A stretch of DNA of 64,000 nt from Streptomyces sulphureus DSM 40104 (GTDB lineage: Bacteria; Actinomycetota; Actinomycetes; Streptomycetales; Streptomycetaceae): the NCBI RefSeq assembly GCF_000381025.1, contig NZ_KB905816.1:558001-622000 (forward strand). Direction: 5' to 3'. This document shows, piece after piece, positions 21,418 to 29,101 of the stretch. Position 1 is the stretch's first letter, and the number at the start of each line of letters is the position of its first letter. The translations under genes and the position numbers were made by a program. The notes beneath the pieces were generated by a model that searched no databases, was not told where the DNA came from, and saw nothing but the letters and a program-made list of their open reading frames with translations.

Positions 21418-23576
21418 CGCACTCACAGAACGACCACGCCCCCGCCGTGTTCGAGGACGACGACGGCCTCCGCCGTTTCGCCACCGTCTGGGCCCGCGTC
21501 GTCTACCAGGCCACGCAGACCTCCATGACGAGGCACGAGTTCGAGGAGTTCCTCCACCCGCTGGCGACCCGGCTCAACGACGCGCTGCACGCACAGCCGT
21601 TCAGCGCCCTCCCCGGCTACGAGGTGGGCGAGACGCTCGTGGCGGGCCACTGCACGAGCCCCGAGGCGCTTCCGCAGATCCTCGGCGTCCTCGACTCCTA
21701 CCTCGTGCTCTACGGCGGCGGCCCCGGCGACCTCGACATCGACGAGGCCCGCTCGCGCTGCGCGCGCCTCCAGCACACGGTGGCCGCCGGCTTCTCCCGT
21801 TCGCTGCGCGAGCGCACCAGGTCGGAGCAGGAGTCCCTCTCCCGTGCGGCGTTGGCCGCGCAGACGGCCGTCGAGGAGGCGCTGCACGCGAGCGAGACGC
21901 GGTTCCGCACCGTCTTCAAGGACGCCACGATAGGGATCAGCATCGCGGACATGGACGGCCGGATACGGGACGCCAACGGCGCCCTCGCCCGCATGTTCGG
22001 CCGCTCCGAGGACGAGATGCGCCGTCGGAACGTCAACGAGCTCGTCCACCCGGACGACGCCCCCGAGGTCTGGCGCCTCCACCGCGAACTCGTCCGCGGC
22101 GAGCGCGACCACTACCGCGTCGAGAAGCCGTACCACCGCCCCGACGGCACCGTGCTGTGGACCAACCTCACGGTCTCACTGCTCCGCGACGCCGAGGGCG
22201 AGCCGCGCTACCAGCTCTCGCTGATGGAGGACATCACCGAACGCCGCCTGCTCCACCTGCGGTTGCGGTACGAGGCGACGCACGACGAGCTCACGGGGCT
22301 CCCCAACCGCACCCTCTTCGCCGAACGTTTGGAGCGGGTCCTCGGCTCCTCCGAAGAGGAGCGCCGCTTCGGCCTCTGCTACCTCGACATCGACGGCTTC
22401 AAGGCCGTCAACGACAGCCTGGGCCACGCCGTCGGCGATCAGTTGCTCGTCTCGGTGGCCGAGCGCCTCCAGTCCTGCACGCCGGGCCCCGACCACCTCG
22501 TGGCGCGGATCGGCGGCGACGAGTTCGTGGTGCTGATCTCCGACCCGAGCGGCCGCGAGGAGGTCACCGAACTGGCGCGGCAGGCGCTCGCCGCGCTCGC
22601 CACACCGATCTCGGTGGACGGCAGGGAGCTCTCCGTCCGCGCGAGCATCGGCATCGTGGAGGGACGGGCGGGCGACCTCGACCCGGCCGAGGTGCTCCGC
22701 AGCGCCGACATCACGATGTACCGCGCCAAGGATGCGGGCGGGAACCGGTACGAGTTCGCCGACCCCGACTCCGACGCGCGCGCCATCGACCGGCACAGCC
22801 TCACCAACCACCTGCCGGCAGCGCTGGAGCGGGACGAGTTCTTCCTCGAGTACCAGCCGCTCATCCGGATGTCCGACGGCCGGGTCGACGGCGCGGAGGC
22901 GCTGGTGCGCTGGGAGCACCCGGTGCACGGCAGGCTCGGCCCCGACCGCTTCATCCCGCTCGCCGAACACACCGGCCTCATCGTCCCGTTGGGGCGATGG
23001 GTGCTGGAGCAGGCCGTCGCGCAGGCGTGCGGCTGGCGGGACCGTGCGGGCGCGGGCGACCAGCCGTTGCGGGTCAACGTCAACCTCTCGCCGCGGCAGC
23101 TCCACCACCCGGACCTGGTGCCCGACACGATCGCCGTGCTGGAGAGCGCCGGGGTGCCGCCGTCCTCGCTCTGCCTGGAGGTCACCGAGTCGGCGCTGAT
23201 CGGGGCCGACGAGGACGAGCTGAAGCCGTTGCGCCAACTCGCCGAGCTGGGCGTGGAGATCGCCCTCGACGACTTCGGCACGGGCTACTCCAACCTCGCC
23301 AACCTCCGCCGCCTCCCCGCGACCACCCTCAAGCTCGACCGCTCCTTCACCCAGGGCCTCCAGCGCCACCCGGCCGACCCGGTCGACGTCACCTTCGTCG
23401 AGGGGATCGTCTCGCTCGCGCATGCGCTGGGGCTCGCGGTGACGGTGGAGGGCGTCGAGACGGAGCACCAGGCCCAGCGGCTGCGGGAGTTGGGGTGCGA
23501 CACCGCGCAGGGCTGGTTCTACGCCCGCCCCGTCGCCGCCGACGACTTCGTACGGGGCTGGACCGCCTCGGCGTGA
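21414..23576 (+). CDS. PAS-GGDEF-EAL cyclic-di-GMP signalling protein
   Basis: 720 residues, soluble. An uncharacterised helical region covers 1-150. A PAS/PAC domain follows at about 155-280 (FRTVFKDATIGISIADMDG, HRPDGTVLWTNLTV). GGDEF lies at 290-450 with the intact active site IGGDEF near 366 and the DELTGLPNR entry motif. EAL lies at 465-715 with intact EAL near 494, DDFGTGYSNL and VEGVETEHQ. Both catalytic motifs are complete, so it may make and degrade cyclic-di-GMP. The layout resembles RmdA-type proteins of Streptomyces, which affect aerial growth; orthology is not proven. Starts within the DUF574 stop codon. Confidence 0.9.
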   Translation: MTHSQNDHAPAVFEDDDGLRRFATVWARVVYQATQTSMTRHEFEEFLHPLATRLNDALHAQPFSALPGYEVGETLVAGHCTSPEALPQILGVLDSYLVLYGGGPGDLDIDEARSRCARLQHTVAAGFSRSLRERTRSEQESLSRAALAAQTAVEEALHASETRFRTVFKDATIGISIADMDGRIRDANGALARMFGRSEDEMRRRNVNELVHPDDAPEVWRLHRELVRGERDHYRVEKPYHRPDGTVLWTNLTVSLLRDAEGEPRYQLSLMEDITERRLLHLRLRYEATHDELTGLPNRTLFAERLERVLGSSEEERRFGLCYLDIDGFKAVNDSLGHAVGDQLLVSVAERLQSCTPGPDHLVARIGGDEFVVLISDPSGREEVTELARQALAALATPISVDGRELSVRASIGIVEGRAGDLDPAEVLRSADITMYRAKDAGGNRYEFADPDSDARAIDRHSLTNHLPAALERDEFFLEYQPLIRMSDGRVDGAEALVRWEHPVHGRLGPDRFIPLAEHTGLIVPLGRWVLEQAVAQACGWRDRAGAGDQPLRVNVNLSPRQLHHPDLVPDTIAVLESAGVPPSSLCLEVTESALIGADEDELKPLRQLAELGVEIALDDFGTGYSNLANLRRLPATTLKLDRSFTQGLQRHPADPVDVTFVEGIVSLAHALGLAVTVEGVETEHQAQRLRELGCDTAQGWFYARPVAADDFVRGWTASA

Positions 23577-23589
23577 GGCGGCGGCTCGC

Positions 23590-24510
23590 TCAGGCGTGCG
23601 CGTCGAGCCAGCCCAGGAGGTCGTGCTGCACCTCGTCGCGGTGGGTCTCGTTGAGGATTTCGTGGCGTGCGCCGGGGTACGCGTGCCAGCTCAACTCCCT
23701 GATGCCGCGGTAACGGAAGTCCTCCAGCAGCTCGTAGACGAGCGTCATCGACTGGTGGCAGGGGTCCTCCTCGCCGACCGCGACGTGGACGGGCAGCTCG
23801 CGCGGGATGCGCCCGAGCTGCTCCGGGTCGTTGATCTTGCGGACGCCGAGGACCCAGTCGAGCGAGAGGCGGGCCGAGAAGGGGAAGCCGCACGCCTCGT
23901 CGGCGACGTAGGCGTCCACCTCGGACTCGTCGCGGGAGAGCCACTCGTACCCCGTGCGGTGGGGGTAGGGGCCGTTGAAGGACGAGAAGAGTTCGGGCAC
24001 GAACTGCGAGACGGCGTCGGGACCCCCGCGCTCCACCTCCCCCTGGAGCCGTGCCAGGTCCCGCTCGGCCTCGCTTCCCGGCAGCGAGCGGAACGTACCG
24101 GAGAGGAGGAGGCCGGCGAGTCCGGCACCGTACTCCTGCGCGTAGTCGCGTGCGAGCTGGGAGCCGAGGCTGTGTCCGAGGAGGAAGTGGGGTGTGCCGG
24201 CGGGGAGTTGGGCGAGCGCCTGCTCCCCCACCGTTCTCAGGTCGCCGACGGTCGCCCGCCAGCCCTCGGTGCCCACCGCGCCGTAGCCGCCCGTCTCGGC
24301 CGCCGTCCGGCCGTGTCCGCGGTTGTCGGAGGCGACGACCGCGTACCCGTGGCCGGTGAGGAATCGTGCGAACCGGCCGTAGCGTGCGGCGTGTTCGGCG
24401 GCCCCGTGGGCGATCTGCACGAGAGCCCGCGGCGGTCCCTGCGGCAGCCACCGGTAGGTCGCGACGCGGACCCCGTCCACCGCCCGTGTGTACACCTGCT
24501 CCTCGCTCAC
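23590..24510 (-). CDS. Alpha/beta hydrolase, monoacylglycerol-lipase type
   Basis: 306 residues, serine aminopeptidase S33/lysophospholipase fold. The nucleophile elbow is GHSLGS near residue 112, the oxyanion HG is in QIAHGAAEHAARYGRFA, and the SDNRGHGRT block is characteristic of monoacylglycerol lipases. Candidate acid and base are in VAVGEEDPC and GARHEIL. No signal peptide, so it should be cytoplasmic and act on lysophospholipids or monoacylglycerols. The GTG at 24510 has GGAGG five bases upstream. It is 13 nt from the convergent GGDEF-EAL gene and 11 nt downstream of a small frame on the same strand. Confidence 0.87.
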   Translation of the reverse strand: MSEEQVYTRAVDGVRVATYRWLPQGPPRALVQIAHGAAEHAARYGRFARFLTGHGYAVVASDNRGHGRTAAETGGYGAVGTEGWRATVGDLRTVGEQALAQLPAGTPHFLLGHSLGSQLARDYAQEYGAGLAGLLLSGTFRSLPGSEAERDLARLQGEVERGGPDAVSQFVPELFSSFNGPYPHRTGYEWLSRDESEVDAYVADEACGFPFSARLSLDWVLGVRKINDPEQLGRIPRELPVHVAVGEEDPCHQSMTLVYELLEDFRYRGIRELSWHAYPGARHEILNETHRDEVQHDLLGWLDAHA

Positions 24511-24520
24511 GGCGCCTCCG

Positions 24521-24814
24521 TCACCGCGCGCGACCCGGCGCGCGCTCGCCAGCGGGCCGCCCCGAGGTCCTCGCGCCGGGCCGGCGACCCTTGCAGCCCG
24601 GGCACCCGTTGACGTGCTTCCTGGCCTGAAGTCCAGAAGGCCCGACCTGCGTTGTCCGCAGCCGGGCCAGCTCGGCCGACGTCGCGTACGGCAGACCCAC
24701 CGCGTGCGGGCACAGGCGATCGTTCCGCACCACGCGGACGCACCCGAACGCACTGGCCGGCCAGCAACGCCGTGCGGCATCCGGGCAGACCCGGTAGTCG
24801 TAGCGACGCTGCAC
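24521..24814 (-). CDS. Small Cys-containing hypothetical protein
   Basis: 97 residues from GTG 24814, with AGGA 9 nt upstream and a relatively A/T-rich stretch before it. The peptide has cysteines in VCPDAARRCW, FGCVR, RLCPH and a late NGCPGCKG, which could bind metal, followed by a basic Gly/Arg tail. I do not recognise the family. It ends 11 nt before the hydrolase start, so the two may be co-transcribed. The longer frame up to 25228 is not accepted because the upstream part is low-complexity. Confidence 0.42.
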   Translation of the reverse strand: MQRRYDYRVCPDAARRCWPASAFGCVRVVRNDRLCPHAVGLPYATSAELARLRTTQVGPSGLQARKHVNGCPGCKGRRPGARTSGRPAGERAPGRAR

Positions 24815-25798
24815 GACCGAAATCCTACTGGGATCGGTCTCATGGGTGGGAAGAACGACTACAGAGGGGAAGACGCCGTTCCGGCGATGCAGAGCAGCCG
24901 CGACGTCCATGCACTCGCGGATGACCCGCCCGGTGGCGTCGGAAGCGGAGGACCAAATCCCTCGTGCGTCGCCAACCGGTAGGCGCGGCAGGCCATTTCG
25001 GAGGAGAGCTGTGCAGGTCGCACGCCGTCCCTCCCGCGGACGGGCGTACTCGGTGAGCCCGTCGCCGACGCTTTTACGGCAACCGCTCCACGAGCGCGCC
25101 CGCACACCGGTCGCGGTAGTTCCCCTGCGGCTCGCGCCGCTCCGGTACGCGCAGGGAGCAGTAACCGACGGTCCTGCTCGGTCCGATCCCCCTCGCCCCT
25201 CGGCGAGGCGCCGCAACTTCGCTCGCACATCCGGGATTCGACGGTGTAGCTCATTCCGGGGAGCGCACCCGCGGACACGCGCACCGGCGCGCAGGCTCCA
25301 CGCAACAGGTCACGGTCGTGCGCCGTGGAGCGGTACGGCAGGGCGTGCTTCCACGTACGGGGCCCGCCGCCGAGGCGTCCCCGCCCCTCTCCGTCCGACC
25401 TCTCCCCCCGGAGAAGAAGGCCCGCACCGGCGCCTCCCGGCGCCCACGGCACCCCGCCGACGGACGCACCGCACCCGCCTCCTCCCGCTCGGCAGCTCCA
25501 CGCGCCCCTCTCAACACCCTCGGCAGGCGGCAGAGTTCTCCTGTACGCACGGTGATTCGGTCGTGTCACTGGGTAATGCTGTCCGGGGTACCGAGCGACC
25601 CGAGAACGCTCGGTGCCCACGGCCGGACCGCCGACCGGGCGAAGGGCCGGCACGCACGCACGCCGCTCCGCGGCCGTTGCGCGGGGGCCGGACCCCGCAC
25701 GCTCCGCGGCCCCGGCCGGCTGTGCGTCACCGCGCACGGCGGCGACGGCCACGCGGCCGGCGCCCCGTCCGCGAACCGGAAGGAAAAGGGGAGGGAAG
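24815..25798. other. 984-bp region without a supported gene
   Basis: All six frames give Arg/Pro/Ala-rich or broken translations without motifs. The sequence GGTGTAGCTCA near 25243 resembles a tRNA D-arm, but no acceptor, anticodon or T-arm matches. The last 30 bases contain the ribosome site of the acyl-CoA dehydrogenase. It may hold a long leader, a small RNA or a decayed gene; nothing firm can be said. Confidence 0.5.
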
Positions 25799-27013
25799 AT
25801 GGACGGTCCCCACGCAGCCGACCACGAGCACCCACGACTGCGCCGACTGCGAGCCGAGGTGCAGGAGTTCGCGGAGACGCAGGTGAGGCCCCTGATACCG
25901 AGCATGGAGGCGGCACGGACGGTCGCGTACGAGCTCTCCCGCACCATCGCGAAGCGCGGCTGGATCGGCGCGACCGTCCCCAGGGCCTACGGCGGAATGG
26001 GCGCAGGGCACGTGGCGAAATCCGTGATCATCGAGGAACTCTCGCGGGTCAGCGGCGCGATGGGGGCGATGGTCCAGGCGTCCCAGTTGGGCGTGGCGAA
26101 GATCCTGCACTTCGGGGACGAGGTGCAGAAGAAGACCTGGCTTCCCTCGGTCGCCTCCGGCGAATGCCTGCCGACGATCGCCGTCACCGAGCCGGGCAGC
26201 GGCGGCCACGTCCTCGGCATGACGAGCACGGCCGTGCGCGAGGGGGACGAGTACGTCCTCAACGGCCGGAAGGTGTACGTCGGGAACAGCCACGTCGGCG
26301 ACGTGCACGGGGTGGTGGCGCGGACCGGCCCCGGCTCCCGCGGGCTCACCACCTTCCTCGTCGAGTCCGACCGGCCGGGCGTGCACCTCCTCCCCGAGGT
26401 GCCTTCGATGGGGCTGCACGGCTTCAGCTTCGGGGAGCTCCGCTTCGACGACTGCCGCGTCCCCGCCGCCAACCGGCTCGGCGCGGAGGGCGACGGACTC
26501 TCCGTCGCGTACTCCTCCAGCGTGCTCTACGGACGGGCCAACCTCTCGGCGGTCGCCCTCGGCATCCACCGGGCGCTGCTGGAGGAGACCACCGCCTTCT
26601 GCGTACGGCGCCGCCGGTACGACGCACCGCTCGCCGAACTCGGCAGCATCAAGCTGAAGTTGGGGCGGATGCAGTCCCGCGTCATGACGGCGCGGCTCGC
26701 GGCCTACCACGCCGTCGAGCTGCTCGACCGCGGCGTACCGTGCGACGAGGAGCTGATCAACGCCAAGCTCGTCAACGTCGAGTCCCTCCTCGACTCGGCG
26801 CGCGCCGCGATGGAGATCCACGCCGCCTGCGGCCTCTTCACCGACCGCCCCATCGAGCGCTACCTCCGGGACGCGCACCACGTCTCGGCCCCCGCGGGCA
26901 CCTCCGACGTCCAACTGCTGCGGTTGGGGGAGGTGGCACTCGGCAGCGACAAGGGCTCGTGGTCGGCCCGGCTCGGTGAGGCCGTACGCGGCGATCCGCT
27001 CGTGACGGCCTGA
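25799..27013 (+). CDS. Acyl-CoA dehydrogenase family protein, catalytic Glu missing
   Basis: 404 residues. The fold marks are present: N-terminal helical domain with GWIGATVPRAYGGMG, the FAD-binding TIAVTEPGSGGHV (near 125), WLPSVASGECLPT, and the C-terminal helical bundle with RYLRDAHHVSAPAGTSDVQLLR. In MCAD-type enzymes the catalytic Glu sits in YEGT; here the aligned residues are PAGT. The alternative position used by isovaleryl-CoA dehydrogenase (ERLV) reads GRAN. So neither usual base is present, pointing to a different reaction or carrier-bound substrate. The ATG at 25799 follows GGGGAGGG. A bidirectional terminator separates it from the conservon. Confidence 0.85.
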   Translation: MDGPHAADHEHPRLRRLRAEVQEFAETQVRPLIPSMEAARTVAYELSRTIAKRGWIGATVPRAYGGMGAGHVAKSVIIEELSRVSGAMGAMVQASQLGVAKILHFGDEVQKKTWLPSVASGECLPTIAVTEPGSGGHVLGMTSTAVREGDEYVLNGRKVYVGNSHVGDVHGVVARTGPGSRGLTTFLVESDRPGVHLLPEVPSMGLHGFSFGELRFDDCRVPAANRLGAEGDGLSVAYSSSVLYGRANLSAVALGIHRALLEETTAFCVRRRRYDAPLAELGSIKLKLGRMQSRVMTARLAAYHAVELLDRGVPCDEELINAKLVNVESLLDSARAAMEIHAACGLFTDRPIERYLRDAHHVSAPAGTSDVQLLRLGEVALGSDKGSWSARLGEAVRGDPLVTA

Positions 27014-27033
27014 CGGCCCGACGGCCCGACACC

Positions 27034-27071
27034 GCGGACGCGCAGCCGCACCCCGGCCGCTGCGCGTCCGC
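27034..27071. terminator. Bidirectional terminator
   Basis: GCGGACGCGCAGC and GCTGCGCGTCCGC, perfect 13-bp arms with a 12-nt loop, in the 64-bp gap between the convergent acyl-CoA dehydrogenase and GAF genes. Confidence 0.75.
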
Positions 27072-27077
27072 CCGTCC

Positions 27078-27653
27078 TCAATCCGCCGCCGTCCCACGAG
27101 CGTTGATCCTGTCGACGAGCCGCCCCGCCATCGTCTTGATCGTCTCGAGCCCCTCTCGGCCCCACGGCCGCGGCTCCTGGTCGACGACGCACACCGTCCC
27201 GAGCGTCGTCCCCGTGCGGTCGATGAGCGGGGCGCCGAGGTAGGAGCGGATGCCGATCTCGTCGACCACGGGGTTGCCCGCGAACCTCGGGTAGTCGCAG
27301 ACGTCCTCCAGGACGAGGGCCTTGCGGCGCACCACGACGTGCGGGCAATAGCCGTGGTCGCGCGCCATGACCCGTCCCGGCTGCGCAGGCGCCTGCGGCA
27401 GCGGGCCGAGTTCCACGGCGTTGGCCGCCGCCGGAGTGTAGAGCCCGGCGAAGTACTGCCGGTGCTCGTCGATGAAGTTGACCATCGCATACGGCGCGGA
27501 GGTGATCCGCGCCAGCTCCCGCGCGAACTCGTCGAACTCGGGTACGGGCACGTCGCCGATCCCCAACTCGCGCAGCCGCACGACCCGTTCGGGGGCTTCG
27601 TTGTCCTCAGGGGTGAGCAGCAGGTGCGTCGTCGGGTCGTAGGCCATCGGCAT
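27078..27653 (-). CDS. GAF domain protein at the end of a conservon
   Basis: 191 residues covering one GAF domain: APYAMVNFIDEHRQYFAGLY, HGYCPHVVVRRKALVLEDV, SYLGAPLIDRTGTTLGTVCVVDQEPRPW. A Cys in HGYCPHV is the position where some GAF domains bind haem or a bilin, but nothing here proves a ligand. It overlaps the cvnD gene by 47 nt and is the last gene of the conservon transcript, ending at a perfect hairpin. It probably supplies a sensory input to the GTPase/kinase module. An ATG at 27647 is an alternative start. Confidence 0.83.
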   Translation of the reverse strand: MPMAYDPTTHLLLTPEDNEAPERVVRLRELGIGDVPVPEFDEFARELARITSAPYAMVNFIDEHRQYFAGLYTPAAANAVELGPLPQAPAQPGRVMARDHGYCPHVVVRRKALVLEDVCDYPRFAGNPVVDEIGIRSYLGAPLIDRTGTTLGTVCVVDQEPRPWGREGLETIKTMAGRLVDRINARGTAAD

Positions 27654-28245
27654 GGCAGCTCCAAGCGTCGATCAGATACTGGACGAGGTCGAGCAGGACG
27701 CGCGTCCCGGAGCCGGCGATCCGCGCGTCGCACATCACCACGGGCACCTCCGGCTTGAGGTCTATGGCGGCCCGGACCTCGTCGGGCTCGTACCGGTAGG
27801 AGCCGTCGAACTCGTTGACGGCGACGAGGAAGGCGATCCCCCGCCGCTCGAAGAAGTCGACGGCCGAGAAGCAGTGCTCCAGGCGCCGCGTATCGGCGAG
27901 GACGACGGCGCCGAGAGCCCCGTCGCAGAGTTCGTCCCAGAGGAACCAGAACCGTTCCTGGCCCGGCGTGCCGAAGAGGTAGAGCACGTGCTCCCGGCTG
28001 AGCGTGATCCGTCCGAAGTCCATCGCCACGGTGGTGGTCGCCTTCGACTCGACGCCGCTCAGGTCGTCCGTTCCCGCGCTGACCTGGGTCAGCAGCTCCT
28101 CCGTCGAAAGCGGTTCGATCTCGCTCACCGCGCCGACGAAGGTCGTCTTGCCCACCCCGAAGCCACCGGCGACGAGGATCTTGAGAGCGGTGGGGAACGG
28201 GTCCGCACCCGCCGCCCACGTCTCAGAGTCGTTTACGGAGCCCAT
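27607..28245 (-). CDS. cvnD: Conservon GTP-binding protein CvnD
   Basis: 212 residues of the Ras/MglA-like ATP/GTP-binding family typical of streptomycete conservons. The P-loop is VAGGFGVGKTT near residue 25; switch II is LFGTPGQERFWFLWDEL near 88, and the usual NKxD box is NEFDGS near 143. It should cycle between GDP and GTP states at the membrane together with CvnA-C. Its start overlaps the cvnC stop by 23 nt. The C-terminus runs on into the GAF gene region. Confidence 0.9.
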   Translation of the reverse strand: MGSVNDSETWAAGADPFPTALKILVAGGFGVGKTTFVGAVSEIEPLSTEELLTQVSAGTDDLSGVESKATTTVAMDFGRITLSREHVLYLFGTPGQERFWFLWDELCDGALGAVVLADTRRLEHCFSAVDFFERRGIAFLVAVNEFDGSYRYEPDEVRAAIDLKPEVPVVMCDARIAGSGTRVLLDLVQYLIDAWSCHADGLRPDDAPAAHP

Positions 28246-28645
28246 CCAGCACCGCCTCCAGGAGTTGTCGGTCCGTCCTCGCCACGCTCCCCGGGGACGG
28301 TCCCGGAGCTCGCGCGGCGATCGCTCCGCACTCCGCCAGATCGGAGAGGAGCACCTTGGTCACCACCGCCGGCAGCCCTATCTGTGCCGCCACCTCCGCC
28401 ACGGAGACGGGCCCGCCGCACAGGCCCAACACCTGGGAGTGGTCGGGCCCGAGGTAGCTCTGCGGGCGGGCGCCCGTCGCCATCACGAGGGTCAGCAGCG
28501 CGAAGTCGGCGGTGGGCCGAGTGCGTCCGTTGCTGACGGTGTAGGGGCGGATCAGCCGCCCGGCTTCGCCGTCGACGAGGGGGCTCTCCGGCGCCTGGCG
28601 CCTGCGCCGCGGCTCCTCCGAGGCGGCGGCCCCAGCACTGCGCAC
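28223..28645 (-). CDS. cvnC: Conservon DUF742 protein CvnC
   Basis: 140 residues. DUF742 is marked by LIRPYTVSNGRTRP, FALLTLVMATG and VAEVAAQIGLPAVVTKVLLSDLAECGAI, which looks like a winged helix. A disordered Arg/Glu-rich stretch of about 25 residues precedes it. The GTG at 28645 lies five bases after the cvnB stop and uses GGGAGG at the end of that gene. Third component of the conservon. Confidence 0.9.
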   Translation of the reverse strand: MRSAGAAASEEPRRRRQAPESPLVDGEAGRLIRPYTVSNGRTRPTADFALLTLVMATGARPQSYLGPDHSQVLGLCGGPVSVAEVAAQIGLPAVVTKVLLSDLAECGAIAARAPGPSPGSVARTDRQLLEAVLDGLRKRL

Positions 28646-28650
28646 GGCGT

Positions 28651-29067
28651 TCAGCCTCCCACCGAGTGCCGCGCCGGGGTGGCGAGGCTCGGCCGGACGC
28701 TCTTGACCAGCATCGCCATCTCGTACCCGAGGACGGCCGCATCCGCCTCGCGGTCCGCGACGACGGCGAGGCAGGCGTTGTGCCCGGCCGTCGAGACGAA
28801 GAGGAGCGAGGCGTCCAACTCCACGATCACCTGGCGTACTTCGCCTCCGTCGCCGATCCGTACGCCCGCGCTGCGGGCCAGCGAGTAGAGGCCGGAGGCG
28901 AGGGCGGCCATGTGGTCGGCCGTGTCGGGCTCCAGTCCGTCGACGGCCTTCACCAGACCGTCGGAGGAGAGGAGGAGGGCGCTGCGCGCGTGCGGCACGC
29001 GCTGCACGAGCCCGGTCAGCAGCCAGGAGAGGTCGGTGTTCCGGCCTACGGGTACTTCGCTCACCAT
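28651..29067 (-). CDS. cvnB: Conservon roadblock/LC7 protein CvnB
   Basis: 138 residues with a roadblock/LC7 domain: LSWLLTGLVQRVPHARSALLLSSDGL, AALASGLYSLARSAG, QVIVELDASLLFVSTAG. In MglB-like systems such domains act as GTPase-activating partners, so it is the expected regulator of CvnD. The ATG at 29067 has GGGAGAAG upstream. It starts 34 nt after the kinase stop. Confidence 0.9.
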   Translation of the reverse strand: MVSEVPVGRNTDLSWLLTGLVQRVPHARSALLLSSDGLVKAVDGLEPDTADHMAALASGLYSLARSAGVRIGDGGEVRQVIVELDASLLFVSTAGHNACLAVVADREADAAVLGYEMAMLVKSVRPSLATPARHSVGG

Positions 29068-29101
29068 GTTCGCGTTCTTCTCCCTCGGGGGGCGCACCGT
29101 G

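Noticed and set aside
24815..25228. Upstream extension of the small Cys-containing protein, resembling a WhiB-like protein
   Set aside because: Cysteine spacing does not fit the WhiB pattern and the extension lies in sequence without coding character.
25240..25260. Possible tRNA (GGTGTAGCTCA resembles a D-arm)
   Set aside because: No matching acceptor stem, anticodon arm or T-loop could be found in the surrounding 90 bases.
24846..25886. 346-codon rightward frame before the acyl-CoA dehydrogenase
   Set aside because: Translation is Arg/Pro/Ser rich with no domain, and it runs out of frame into the real gene.
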